Origin: Rothia sp. (in: high G+C Gram-positive bacteria)
GTDB lineage: Bacteria; Actinomycetota; Actinomycetes; Actinomycetales; Micrococcaceae
Length of the DNA: 64,000 bases
Direction: 5' to 3'
Assembly (NCBI GenBank): GCA_030529845.1
Contig: JAUMWB010000002.1
Span: 79,170 to 143,169 of the forward strand
Below, one piece after another: positions 9,615 to 17,082 of the stretch. The stretch's first letter is position 1; the number at the start of each line of letters is the position of its first letter. Position numbers and translations under genes: made by a program. Below the pieces are notes generated by a model. The model worked only from the letters and a program-made list of their open reading frames with translations, was not told the DNA's origin and did no database searches.

Positions 9615-9635
9615 CTTGAGTCTACTACACTCAAT
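9615..9635 (-). promoter_or_regulatory. HAIR box 2 (HspR operator) for clpB
   Basis: CTTGAGT-N7-ACTCAAT matches the HAIR consensus in 13 of 14 positions. Its start is 26 bp from the start of box 1, so two HspR dimers could bind side by side. The hspR gene is not in the window. Confidence 0.9.
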
Positions 9636-9789
9636 TATCTTGCGCTAGATACCTGAGAGAACATTTTCTCATGCCCCTATCTGCCCCAAACCTGCAGGTG
9701 TCTCGCACGGCGGGCACACACGTCCACCGCCTTTCTCAACCCACCGCATCACCTTTACACTGGTAGCAGTCACTCACCCAAGGAGAACC

Positions 9790-10506
9790 ATGCCCCATAC
9801 CGCCTACGCCGTCCGCCATGTAGCCTTTGAAGATCTTGGCATCTTTGAAGATTTACTCACCGAGCGAGGTTTTAGCGTCGAATACCGCGATGCCGGTATT
9901 GACGCCCTCAACACCCCCGAGGTGCGCGAGGCAGATTTACTGATTATCCTGGGCGCCCCCATCAGCGTAAACAACACCCAGAACTACCCCTTCCTCTTTG
10001 AAGAAGTAGAACTCATCAAGGCGCGCATCTCCGCTCAGAAGCCCGTCCTGGGCATTTGTCTAGGCGCCCAACAGATTGCCCTGGCAGCGGGCGCACAGGT
10101 TGACCCAACCGGTGAAATCGAGCTGGGATATTCCCCTGTGGAACTTACCGAAGCCGGGGAAGAATCAGTACTTGCGCCGCTCGGCAACACCCCCGTCCTC
10201 CACTGGCACGGAGACGCCTTCACCTTACCCGAGGGCACCTCAAGCCTGGCGCGCACCCAGATGTGCGAGAACCAGGCTTTTACTCTCAAGGACGAGGCAG
10301 GGCGTCCCTACGCTCTGGCGCTCCAGTTCCATCTTGAGGTCAACCCCCGCCATATTGAGCAGTGGCTCATCGCTTATGCCGACTACATCAGGGCTTCAGA
10401 GCAGGACGTTGCGGTCATCCGCCGCGAGGCCTCTCTCTACGCAGAAAAGCTGACCGCAGCTGCAACCGATGTACTTAAGGGCTGGCTCGAACAGGTTAAT
10501 CTGTAA
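9790..10506 (+). CDS. Class I glutamine amidotransferase-like protein (GMP synthase-like)
   Basis: 238-residue GATase1-fold protein. The nucleophile elbow GICLGAQQIAL carries the catalytic Cys near residue 88. The His-Glu pair of the triad is in LQFHLEVNP near 181-183, and HWHGD is the usual conserved loop. Such stand-alone proteins are annotated as glutamine amidotransferases or GuaA-like hydrolases of unknown substrate; there is no synthetase domain here. Start ATG 9790 has AAGGAG 6 bases upstream. It is monocistronic, transcribed away from clpB, and a stop-to-stop gap of 26 bp faces a convergent membrane protein gene. Confidence 0.88.
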   Translation: MPHTAYAVRHVAFEDLGIFEDLLTERGFSVEYRDAGIDALNTPEVREADLLIILGAPISVNNTQNYPFLFEEVELIKARISAQKPVLGICLGAQQIALAAGAQVDPTGEIELGYSPVELTEAGEESVLAPLGNTPVLHWHGDAFTLPEGTSSLARTQMCENQAFTLKDEAGRPYALALQFHLEVNPRHIEQWLIAYADYIRASEQDVAVIRREASLYAEKLTAAATDVLKGWLEQVNL

Positions 10507-10532
10507 GACTTTCCTTCAGAACCCATCCGGGA

Positions 10533-11126
10533 CTAGTCAAGAAAGTCGTACATCGACTCTTCACGCTCTAGCTGCTCCCGAGTGGCATCATCGAGCCCTC
10601 GCGTCAGGGCTCGGGCTTTTCGGTAGTCGCTGATAGCGAGTAGCAGGGTGGCAGTAGCAAAGGAGAAGGTCAAAATCCCGCTGGTATTGCCAAAGGCAGC
10701 GGAGAGGCCGATGACGTCGGGGCCCAGCAGGGCAGCGGCAGCTGAAATGTTCTGCCCCTCAAGACGGTCGGGGGCCACCATGCCGAAGAATCCGGCCAGC
10801 ACCCAGGTAGATACTGCCACGAGCGCGGTGACGGGCGGCAAGCCAGCCCGCACTCCCTTTTCTTGCACGCCCATTTCTTTGAAAGAAAACAGGGCGGCGA
10901 CCAACAGAATGACCAGCAGGGCAGGCCCAAATGAAATCGCGTAAATGGGCCCCAGCTCTCCCCAGGCGCCAAAGAGGGCGCGCCCGGCAGTAATCCAGAC
11001 AGCCGATATAAAAGCCATGGGCACCAGAAGGTAGGCAAGCACCCGGCGCACGGGGCTTGGCTGCCGCCGTAGGCGCGGGTGGGTGAGTAACGAGTCTGTG
11101 GTAGTAAGGGAGCGCTCTTGGTTCAC
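10533..11126 (-). CDS. Conserved membrane protein of unknown function
   Basis: 197 residues, not recognised as a named family. A short polar N-terminus (about 28 residues) is followed by four likely transmembrane helices: VLAYLLVPMAFISAVWITA, a segment in AISFGPALLVILLVAALFSF, VTALVAVSTWVLAGFFGMV and GILTFSFATATLLLAISDY. A charged C-terminus rich in Arg/Glu follows (ARALTRGLDDATREQLEREE). The start is probably GTG 11126. It is divergent from a HAD phosphatase gene and convergent with the amidotransferase gene. No functional motif seen. Confidence 0.7.
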   Translation of the reverse strand: MNQERSLTTTDSLLTHPRLRRQPSPVRRVLAYLLVPMAFISAVWITAGRALFGAWGELGPIYAISFGPALLVILLVAALFSFKEMGVQEKGVRAGLPPVTALVAVSTWVLAGFFGMVAPDRLEGQNISAAAALLGPDVIGLSAAFGNTSGILTFSFATATLLLAISDYRKARALTRGLDDATREQLEREESMYDFLD

Positions 11127-11177
11127 CCACCTATCCTAACCGGGCAAAGCTCCCCGAGGACGGGTAGGGTGGTGTAT

Positions 11178-11828
11178 ATGAGCAGACTTGAAGCTATTTT
11201 CTTTGACCACGACGGAACCCTTGTAGATACCGAGCCCCTGTGGGCCGAGGCAAAAACTGCCCTAGCTGCCGAGTTCGGCGCCAACTGGACCGAGCAAGAC
11301 ACACTCATGGCCCTGGGCAAGCCTGCCGCAGTCACCTTTGCCCGCATGCAGGAGCTGGGTGCAGATGCTCCCGCTGATGAACTCTACGACCGTCTCAAGG
11401 CGAAGATGTCGGTACTGCTCAAGGACGCCCGGGTTGAGCTCCTGCCCGGCATCGAGGCGCTCCTGGCGCAGGTAGCTGAGGCAGGCGTCCCCGCCGGTAT
11501 TGTCACCAACGCTACGACCGAGGTAGCTGCCAACACAGCTAAGCTAGCACCGGAGGGTCTCTTTAAAACCCTGGTAACCGATGAGCAGGTCACTCACGCT
11601 AAGCCTGACCCCGAACCCTACCTCCTCGCAGCTCAGAATCTAAGGGTAGATCCCGCCAACTGTGTTGCGGTGGAAGACTCTGCTTCCGGAGCGCAAAGCG
11701 CTATGGCCGCAGGCATGAAAGTGGTTATAGTCCCCGGCCTGACCGAGGTGCCGGAACACCTGGGGCATGCCCGCTACACCCACACAGAACTTAGCCTGGA
11801 AAAAATTAGGGCACTACTCGAGGGCTAG
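11178..11828 (+). CDS. HAD-superfamily phosphatase (beta-phosphoglucomutase/phosphatase-like, subfamily IA)
   Basis: 216-residue haloacid dehalogenase-type hydrolase. Motif I is FFDHDGTLVDTE (nucleophile Asp near residue 9), motif II GIVTNATTEVA, motif III Lys in HAKPDPEPYLLA, and motif IV VEDSASGAQSAMAAGM. An alpha-helical cap is inserted after motif I, the arrangement of phosphoglucomutase/2-deoxyglucose-6-phosphatase-like enzymes. Start ATG 11178 places motif I at the usual distance from the N-terminus; an earlier in-frame ATG at 11118 would overlap the divergent gene. The natural substrate cannot be inferred. A long palindromic terminator follows directly. Confidence 0.88.
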   Translation: MSRLEAIFFDHDGTLVDTEPLWAEAKTALAAEFGANWTEQDTLMALGKPAAVTFARMQELGADAPADELYDRLKAKMSVLLKDARVELLPGIEALLAQVAEAGVPAGIVTNATTEVAANTAKLAPEGLFKTLVTDEQVTHAKPDPEPYLLAAQNLRVDPANCVAVEDSASGAQSAMAAGMKVVIVPGLTEVPEHLGHARYTHTELSLEKIRALLEG

Positions 11829-11838
11829 AAGATACAAG

Positions 11839-11890
11839 CACATCAGTAAAGGCGGGTCTATCGTGCGATAGACCCGCCTTTACTGATGTG
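11839..11890. terminator. Bidirectional terminator between HAD gene and dps
   Basis: A perfect 25-bp inverted repeat with a 2-base centre, beginning CACATCAGTAAAGGCGGG. It sits between the convergent HAD gene (ends 11828) and dps (ends 11910), so it can stop transcription from both sides. The stem is unusually long for an intrinsic terminator. Confidence 0.85.
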
Positions 11891-11909
11891 ATTCACGTAT
11901 AAGTGGAGC

Positions 11910-12413
11910 TTACTTGAGGTTGCCCTGACCGTCTTCAAGGTGACCGCGCAGGAACCACTGGAAGAGTTCCAGTTCAGCGGTCTGGCCGATGAGCAGATCC
12001 TCGGTAATGGGGTCAATGTCACCCACCTTAGCGATGGCAGCACGGTGGTCTTCAACAACAACGTTGTAGACCTCATTCAGAGCGCGAATGTGAGTCAGTG
12101 CATCAGCACGGTCAACATCGTATTCAGCCCAGGTGCGCTTTTCTACCAGGTCACCGGAGAGGCCGTTGGGGGCTACACCCATGGTGGCCATGCGCTCAGC
12201 AATAGCGTCAACAAAGCCACGAACCAGATCAACCTGGGGGTCGAGCATTTCGTGAACGGCGATGAAGTTGGGGCCAACGACGTTCCAGTGAGCGTGCTTG
12301 AGAACCAGGTGCAGGTCGTTCAGGGCGTGCAGGCGAAGCTGCAGGACGTCGGCTACGTGGTGACCTGACTCTTCGGTGAGGCCGGGAACGGTAAATGATG
12401 CGTACTTGCTCAT
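11910..12413 (-). CDS. dps: Dps-family ferritin-like DNA-protection protein
   Basis: 167-residue Dps protein that oxidises and stores iron in a dodecameric shell and protects DNA from peroxide. Inter-subunit ferroxidase ligands are seen in LKHAHWNVVG (His), and in MLDPQVDLVRGFVDAIAERM (Asp/Glu). The family signature region EDLLIGQTAELELFQWFLRG ends the protein. Start ATG 12413 (MSKYASFTVPG) is preferred to an in-frame start 14 codons earlier because AAGGAAG stands 8-14 bases upstream. Upstream lie a 9-5-9 palindrome (12514-12536) and an IdeR-like box (12578-12596), so iron or peroxide control is likely. Convergent with the HAD gene. Confidence 0.95.
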   Translation of the reverse strand: MSKYASFTVPGLTEESGHHVADVLQLRLHALNDLHLVLKHAHWNVVGPNFIAVHEMLDPQVDLVRGFVDAIAERMATMGVAPNGLSGDLVEKRTWAEYDVDRADALTHIRALNEVYNVVVEDHRAAIAKVGDIDPITEDLLIGQTAELELFQWFLRGHLEDGQGNLK

Positions 12414-12513
12414 GAGCGAGACTTCCTTTCGAGAGTGATGACCGGCATTTTTCAAAGCTCCGGCTGGCTTGCTGTACTTCTAGCCTACGCACTCTCAACA
12501 GCGTTTTCAACCA

Positions 12514-12536
12514 TTATTATGATTAATTCATAATAA
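12514..12536. promoter_or_regulatory. AT-rich palindrome upstream of dps, Fur/PerR-like operator candidate
   Basis: TTATTATGA-N5-TCATAATAA, a perfect 9-bp inverted repeat about 100 bp upstream of the dps start. The composition recalls Fur-superfamily operators, though the spacing is not the standard 7-1-7 form. Regulator identity is inferred. Confidence 0.5.
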
Positions 12537-12577
12537 GCAAAACCTCGTTTGACCTGCTGGAACACCTCATCCCCACC

Positions 12578-12596
12578 TTATGTAAGCCTTACCTGA
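12578..12596. promoter_or_regulatory. IdeR/DtxR box candidate
   Basis: Read on the minus strand the 19-mer TCAGGTAAGGCTTACATAA matches the DtxR/IdeR consensus TTAGGTTAGGCTAACCTAA at 15 of 19 positions. It lies between dps and the VIT gene; an IdeR-type regulator is encoded at 29773-30465. Confidence 0.55.
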
Positions 12597-12861
12597 GCAT
12601 GGCTGACCTGCCAGAACACAGGCGTCCAGCGGCAGCCACCGCAATAGCGAAAACCAGCCTTTGCTAATTCCAGAGCCCAAAAAAAAATTTTGCCTCGGCG
12701 ACACACTGTCGCTAAAGTAGTGTGCAGCGAAGGGGAGTAGCTCCCAGCGGCGCAGGCACATGCCCACCATAGCGCCAAAGCGGTTTATCGACATACTGGT
12801 AGTCCACACAGATAGGCACCCGGTAAACCACCGTTTCTTCTTTCGAAGCGGCGAGCGAGAC

Positions 12862-12932
12862 TTTCGGCTAAAAACGTACGTTCTTAGCCGAAGTGCATCC
12901 AGCCCACCTGCCTTCGGCTCCTGACCGAAGGA
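12862..12932 (+). other. Two hairpins in the leader of the ferritin-like/VIT gene
   Basis: Hairpin 1 pairs TTCGGCTAA with TTAGCCGAA around the palindrome AACGTACGTT (about 12863-12891). Hairpin 2 pairs CTTCGG with CCGAAG (about 12912-12930) and ends on the ribosome binding site AAGGAAG. They could be attenuator- or operator-like; function unknown. Confidence 0.4.
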
Positions 12933-12941
12933 AGTCACATT

Positions 12942-14078
12942 TTGACAGCAGCCGCTCCTCACTCCCCCGCTTCACCCGACCACCAGCGCCCTGAACCCAG
13001 TCGCGCCCAGATTCGCCGCTGGCGCCGCTACTTGGCTGAAGAAATCTCAGAAGCTCGCATCTATGCCGCCCTAGCAGAGCGTGCCGAAGGAAAAGAAGCA
13101 GAAATCCTCCGGGAGGTTGCCCAGGCTGAGGAGCGCCACCAAAATCACTGGCGGAAACTGTTAGGCGAGCACGCCCATCCTGAGCCCAAGCCATCTATCT
13201 CCGCCAGATTCTTGCAGCTTCTTGCTAAGAACTTTGGGTCGGTTTTTGTGCTCGCCCTAGCCCAGCGCGCTGAGGGGCGCTCCCCCTACGCGAAAGACCC
13301 CGATGCCACCGAAGCTATGGCCGCCGACGAGGCGATTCACGAAGAGATTATTCGAGCGCTCTCCACCTCTGGCCGCGAGAAGCTCTCGGGCAACTTCCGC
13401 GCCGCTGTCTTCGGCGCAAACGATGGTTTGGTATCGAACGCCGCTCTCATTATGGGCGTGGGCGCCTCTGGCGTGAGCAGCTCCATGGTGCTTCTTTCAG
13501 GCGTTGCCGGCCTACTGGCTGGCGCCCTCTCTATGGCAGCAGGTGAGTTCGTTTCGGTACGCTCCCAGCGTGAACTCCTAGACGCCTCCCGCCCCACCCA
13601 GATTACTCTCGACGTTGCTCACCAGCTCGACATTAACCAGAATGAGCTGGAACTAATCTATAAGGCCCGCGGCATGAGCGAGGAGGCCGCCCGCCACCGT
13701 GCCATGGAACGTTTCGGCTACTTCACCTGCGACTGTGACCCCTCGCTCTCCTTCCGCGACGGTATTGAAGGGGAGGACGCCGAGGACACCCACGGTGCGC
13801 TCGGTAGCGACGTGGGGGCTGCCGCCTCAAGCTTCTGTTTCTTTGCGTCCGGCGCCCTTATCCCGATCCTGCCCTATATTTTCGGCATACCGGGCGGGGC
13901 GGCCATGCTGATTTCCATGCTGCTGGTGGGCTTTGCCCTGATAGTCACCGGCGGCGTGGTGGGCCTACTTTCAGGCGCTTCACCCCTCAAGCGGGGGCTG
14001 CGTCAGCTAGCTATTGGTTACGGGGCCGCCCTGACCACCTACCTTTTAGGCCTGTTTTTCAACACCACAGTGTTATAA
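12942..14078 (+). CDS. Ferritin-like domain fused to VIT1/CCC1 metal transporter
   Basis: 378-residue iron/manganese transporter-type protein. Residues about 20-145 form a rubrerythrin/ferritin-like four-helix domain (EEISEARIYAALAERAEG, EERHQNHW, DEAIHEE with Glu/His metal ligands). From about 145 a VIT1/CCC1 domain follows with the signature NFRAAVFGANDGLVSNAALI and GALSMAAGEFVSVRSQRELL, and about five membrane helices; a cysteine pair lies in FTCDCDPS. Predicted to move Fe2+ or Mn2+ across the membrane. The start is TTG 12942, supported by AAGGAAG 7 bases upstream. Divergent from dps across a shared iron-box region; a hairpin follows its stop. Confidence 0.9.
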   Translation: MTAAAPHSPASPDHQRPEPSRAQIRRWRRYLAEEISEARIYAALAERAEGKEAEILREVAQAEERHQNHWRKLLGEHAHPEPKPSISARFLQLLAKNFGSVFVLALAQRAEGRSPYAKDPDATEAMAADEAIHEEIIRALSTSGREKLSGNFRAAVFGANDGLVSNAALIMGVGASGVSSSMVLLSGVAGLLAGALSMAAGEFVSVRSQRELLDASRPTQITLDVAHQLDINQNELELIYKARGMSEEAARHRAMERFGYFTCDCDPSLSFRDGIEGEDAEDTHGALGSDVGAAASSFCFFASGALIPILPYIFGIPGGAAMLISMLLVGFALIVTGGVVGLLSGASPLKRGLRQLAIGYGAALTTYLLGLFFNTTVL

Positions 14079-14144
14079 GGCTCCGCTTTCACAAGTCAGC
14101 CCCAGCAGGCCCAGTGCTTGCGCCCCTAACTATCCCCATTTACA

Positions 14145-14175
14145 CATGCACCCCGGCTTTTGGCCGAGGTGCATG
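14145..14175. terminator. Hairpin between convergent VIT and surface-protein genes
   Basis: CATGCACC / GGTGCATG inverted repeat with an inner CGGC/GCCG pairing and a TTTT loop. Placed between two converging genes, so probably a shared terminator. Confidence 0.6.
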
Positions 14176-14199
14176 CGTTGAAGATAGGGTAGGTGATAG

Positions 14200-16998
14200 C
14201 TAGCGCTGACGACGGCGCAGGGCCAGGACGCCTGTTCCCACTGCCAGGGCACCAGCGGCAGCGATACCCATCACCGGGGCACCGGTTGAGGCCAAGCTCC
14301 CTTTGCCTCCTGTGGCCTGCTGATTCTGACCGCCAGTGGCCTGCTGATTCTGACCGCCAGTGGTGGCTGGGATCGCGCCTCCGCTAGGGGCGGGAACAGA
14401 CTCGTCGGCGTCCTGCCATGTGGGCCTGATACTGGCCTGGCCAGTAGGCTGGAGGCTAGGTTCAGCGCTGGGCTGGGAAGTTGGCTGGAGGCTAGGTTCA
14501 GCGCTGGCCTGGCCAGTAGGCTGGAGGCTAGGTTCAGTGTTGGGCTGGGAAGTTGGCTGGCCGGTAGGCTCAGGGGCAGAGGTGGGTTCAGAAGCAGGAG
14601 TGGCTTGGGCGGCAGTGAGGCAGTTCTGGATTGCCTTCTCCCCTACCGCATAGACCATGCGCTGAGTCTGGCTCTTAGCCTGAGTACCGTCGGGCAAGGG
14701 GGCGCTGTAATACACATCGAAGGTGTAGGTGCCGGGCTGACTAAAGACCCAGTTGGCGTGTACATGGGTAGCGAAGTCTACGTCAATGGCAGTGTCACCA
14801 GTGAAGCTGGTAGCAAGCATATTGATTTTGCCGGCGAAGTCCTGCTCGTAGACCCCGTAGTTTCCCCCCTCGGGTTGTTCATGAGGTAGTAGGTGCAGGG
14901 TCACGGGCCCTGCCAGCTGGGAGTAGTCAATGTCTTGGGTGTTCCAACCGGGCCAGAGCAGACCAGTCTGTTGGGTCTGGGGTAGGCCGTAGAAGAAGCT
15001 CCCCTCTTCACCCAGGAAATCTAGGGCTGGGTCCATAAGCTGGGCAGTGCGGGGGAACTTAGCGCTTTCGCGGACTGCCAGCACAACGTCTTCTAGGGAA
15101 CGCTCAATGGTGCGGCGGTCGATGGCGCCGCTGTCGTCTTTGAGGGCTAGGCTGAGGGCACCACCCGCTAGGTTAGCTTTGATGTCGATATGTCCCTCAG
15201 AAATCAGGTAGCGATTCTCTAGCCCTGGCGCCAGGCACTGCTGGGCTGATGGGTTACTGGAAGCCGGGCTAGTAGAGTCTATAGGGGTGGGGCTTGGGCT
15301 GTTTGTGATCTGGGCTGTTGATGTGGGTTGGGCAGGTGTGGGACTGGGGATAGCGGTGGGGTCAGCAGGAGGTGAGGCTGGCAGGCTGGGGGTACTGCTG
15401 AGGTCAAGCTCTAGACTGCCCTTACCCTGGTAGCTTTGCCCGAGCTGGTAGTTGTCGGTAAGGTGGTGGGTTTGGCTGCGGGCATTCATATCGGGGTGGG
15501 GTACTACCGTGAAGATAGCGTGGGAGTTATTGAGCCAGCTGTCTCCAGTGAGATAGCAGGTGGCAAGGCCGTTATCGATGTGGGCGTCACAGCCTGACCA
15601 GGGGTTTTTATCGCTAGCTTCTTCATACATACCACCCTTGATGAAGCCGCGGAACTTGGGGTCAGCAAAGCGTATATCGACCCTGTTGTAGTCCTCGATA
15701 CCTGAGGGAGTCATACTGATGGTGTAGTCACCACTGCTGGGGGTGTAGTGGCCGGTGGGCAGGGTGGTGTTAGCGGGATCGTTCTGTTCTTGCGGCCAGC
15801 TACCTTCACCCTGGCTTGAGGTAAGGCTGGCAGTGGCACCGGGGATGTGGGCGAGGACGGGGCTAATCCAGCGGGCGCCCTGCTTACCTTCGGGAACAAA
15901 AACTGCTTGAATCTTCGAGTCCAGCGAGCCGAGCATTTCTGACCAGGTGGCGGTACCTTCAGTGACGGCGAGGTCAGTGAGGAAGTAGCCATTAATGTAG
16001 AGACTTAGGGTGCCCCTGAGGTCGCCGTTGAGGGCGGTGAAGGTGATGTCGGTGAGTTTATCATCGCCGTCTTGGGTCTGATTCTTTTTGGGTTCCAGGG
16101 TCAGGCTGTAGCCTGCTGTGGCTAGATCTGCGGCGGGAGCCTGGTCGTAGGCCTGGCGGACGCTGGTGCTGGTGGCGGTACCGTCACCTTCCAGGGGTTT
16201 TTGGCCTCCTACCTGCCAGACAGCTGTGGTGGGTTTGGATTCAATGGTTTTACCATCGTGGGAGCGGGCTACAGTGCGGTAGGTGATTTCGTAGCGGCCG
16301 GGGCGGGAGAAGGTGGTGTAGTTGTGAGTGTGGGTGCCGGGGGTGAGCTGTACGGATTGGAAGTCGGGGTCAGCGGAGCTGAGCATGCGTTCCATATCTC
16401 GGGGGTAGCGATCTTCGCGGTAGAAGAAAAATTCAACGGTCCCGGGGCCATCGACTTCGAGCAGGTCAAGAGTAAAGGTGCTGTCGCGGAACTGCTCAGC
16501 GGGGATGTTGATGTCTGCCCCGTGCCCCGTCCAGGTGGGGTTGTGGTTGCCGATAGGCAGGGCGGGAGCCATATAGAGGTGCTGGCCGGGTTCACCTAGG
16601 AAGCTGGCGGTAGGTGAGTCTGGAACGGTGAATATGTACTGATTAAGCGCTACGGGGCCGCTCCAGCGGCTGGGAACTGACCAGCCCTTGCCGACCCAAA
16701 GTACGGACTGGTCAAAGGGGATGAGCGCAGCTTTTTGTTCACCTCTGGCCATCTTAGCGTAGAGGCTGAAGCTGTTATTTTCCCAGACGGTTTGGGGGGC
16801 ATCGATATGGGCTTGGGTTGCTACGATTTTTCCGTCGTCGGGGCCTGCACTAGCGGGCATGTTTGAGACCAGCAAGGTGGCAAGGGCCAGGCCGGTGAGG
16901 GTAAGAGTTTTGGATAGGGCAGCTTTGCCCTTGCGGACGCTGATGGCGAGGGCGCCGGTGGCCTCGGTAGCTGGTGAGCGGAAGGGAATCTTGCTCAT
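14200..16998 (-). CDS. LAxTG cell-wall-anchored surface protein with 'choice-of-anchor M'/TIGR03769-type repeats
   Basis: 932-residue secreted, wall-anchored protein. The long signal peptide ends near NMPASAG. At least two actinobacterial surface-anchored domains are visible: one near residues 55-255 (VATQAHIDAPQTVWENNSF ... FSRPGRYEITYRTVARS) and one near 600-795 (YLISEGHIDIKANLAGGAL ... FSQPGTYTFDVYYSAPL). Pro/Ser/Thr/Gln-rich linkers follow, including tandem repeats (14434-14561). The C-terminus has sorting motif SLASTG, a hydrophobic helix and RRRQR; LAxTG motifs are typical of class E sortase substrates. Such repeats commonly accompany metal ABC transporters, and a Zur-like box lies 43 bp upstream of the start, suggesting zinc-linked function. 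Confidence 0.88.
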   Translation of the reverse strand: MSKIPFRSPATEATGALAISVRKGKAALSKTLTLTGLALATLLVSNMPASAGPDDGKIVATQAHIDAPQTVWENNSFSLYAKMARGEQKAALIPFDQSVLWVGKGWSVPSRWSGPVALNQYIFTVPDSPTASFLGEPGQHLYMAPALPIGNHNPTWTGHGADINIPAEQFRDSTFTLDLLEVDGPGTVEFFFYREDRYPRDMERMLSSADPDFQSVQLTPGTHTHNYTTFSRPGRYEITYRTVARSHDGKTIESKPTTAVWQVGGQKPLEGDGTATSTSVRQAYDQAPAADLATAGYSLTLEPKKNQTQDGDDKLTDITFTALNGDLRGTLSLYINGYFLTDLAVTEGTATWSEMLGSLDSKIQAVFVPEGKQGARWISPVLAHIPGATASLTSSQGEGSWPQEQNDPANTTLPTGHYTPSSGDYTISMTPSGIEDYNRVDIRFADPKFRGFIKGGMYEEASDKNPWSGCDAHIDNGLATCYLTGDSWLNNSHAIFTVVPHPDMNARSQTHHLTDNYQLGQSYQGKGSLELDLSSTPSLPASPPADPTAIPSPTPAQPTSTAQITNSPSPTPIDSTSPASSNPSAQQCLAPGLENRYLISEGHIDIKANLAGGALSLALKDDSGAIDRRTIERSLEDVVLAVRESAKFPRTAQLMDPALDFLGEEGSFFYGLPQTQQTGLLWPGWNTQDIDYSQLAGPVTLHLLPHEQPEGGNYGVYEQDFAGKINMLATSFTGDTAIDVDFATHVHANWVFSQPGTYTFDVYYSAPLPDGTQAKSQTQRMVYAVGEKAIQNCLTAAQATPASEPTSAPEPTGQPTSQPNTEPSLQPTGQASAEPSLQPTSQPSAEPSLQPTGQASIRPTWQDADESVPAPSGGAIPATTGGQNQQATGGQNQQATGGKGSLASTGAPVMGIAAAGALAVGTGVLALRRRQR
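14315..14362. repeat. 24-bp tandem repeat, two copies, in the surface-protein gene
   Basis: Two identical 24-bp units (14315-14338, 14339-14362) encode GGQNQQAT twice, just before the LASTG sorting signal. Confidence 0.85.
14434..14561. repeat. 72-bp period (36-bp sub-period) tandem repeat in the surface-protein gene
   Basis: A 72-bp unit starting at 14434 recurs at 14506; each is made of two related 36-bp halves encoding EPSLQPTGQASA-like units. It codes for the wall-spanning stalk and is a likely site of length variation. Confidence 0.8.
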
Positions 16999-17040
16999 GG
17001 GTTTATCTTTCTAAGATGGGTGGACAGAACCTGGAGTATT

Positions 17041-17055
17041 TGAGAATGATTTTCA
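17041..17055. promoter_or_regulatory. Zur-box candidate upstream of the LAxTG protein
   Basis: TGAGAATGATTTTCA differs by one base from the perfect palindrome TGAAAATGATTTTCA typical of actinobacterial Zur sites. It lies 43 bp before the surface-protein start codon and also just upstream of the decayed metalloprotease. Confidence 0.6.
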
Positions 17056-17082
17056 TTAAAGATAACTCGCAGATAGTCTTCC

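Larger units (their letters stand above)
12456..12941. other. Regulatory region between dps and the ferritin-like/VIT gene
   Basis: The divergent genes dps and VIT are separated by 528 bp (12414-12941). It holds an AT-rich palindrome at 12514-12536, an IdeR-like box at 12578-12596 and two hairpins at 12862-12932. No protein-coding frame in it is credible. Both neighbours handle iron. Confidence 0.7.

Noticed and set aside
12567-12962. 131-codon frame between dps and the VIT gene
   Set aside because: Unusual composition, no motif, and it covers the regulatory sites described there.
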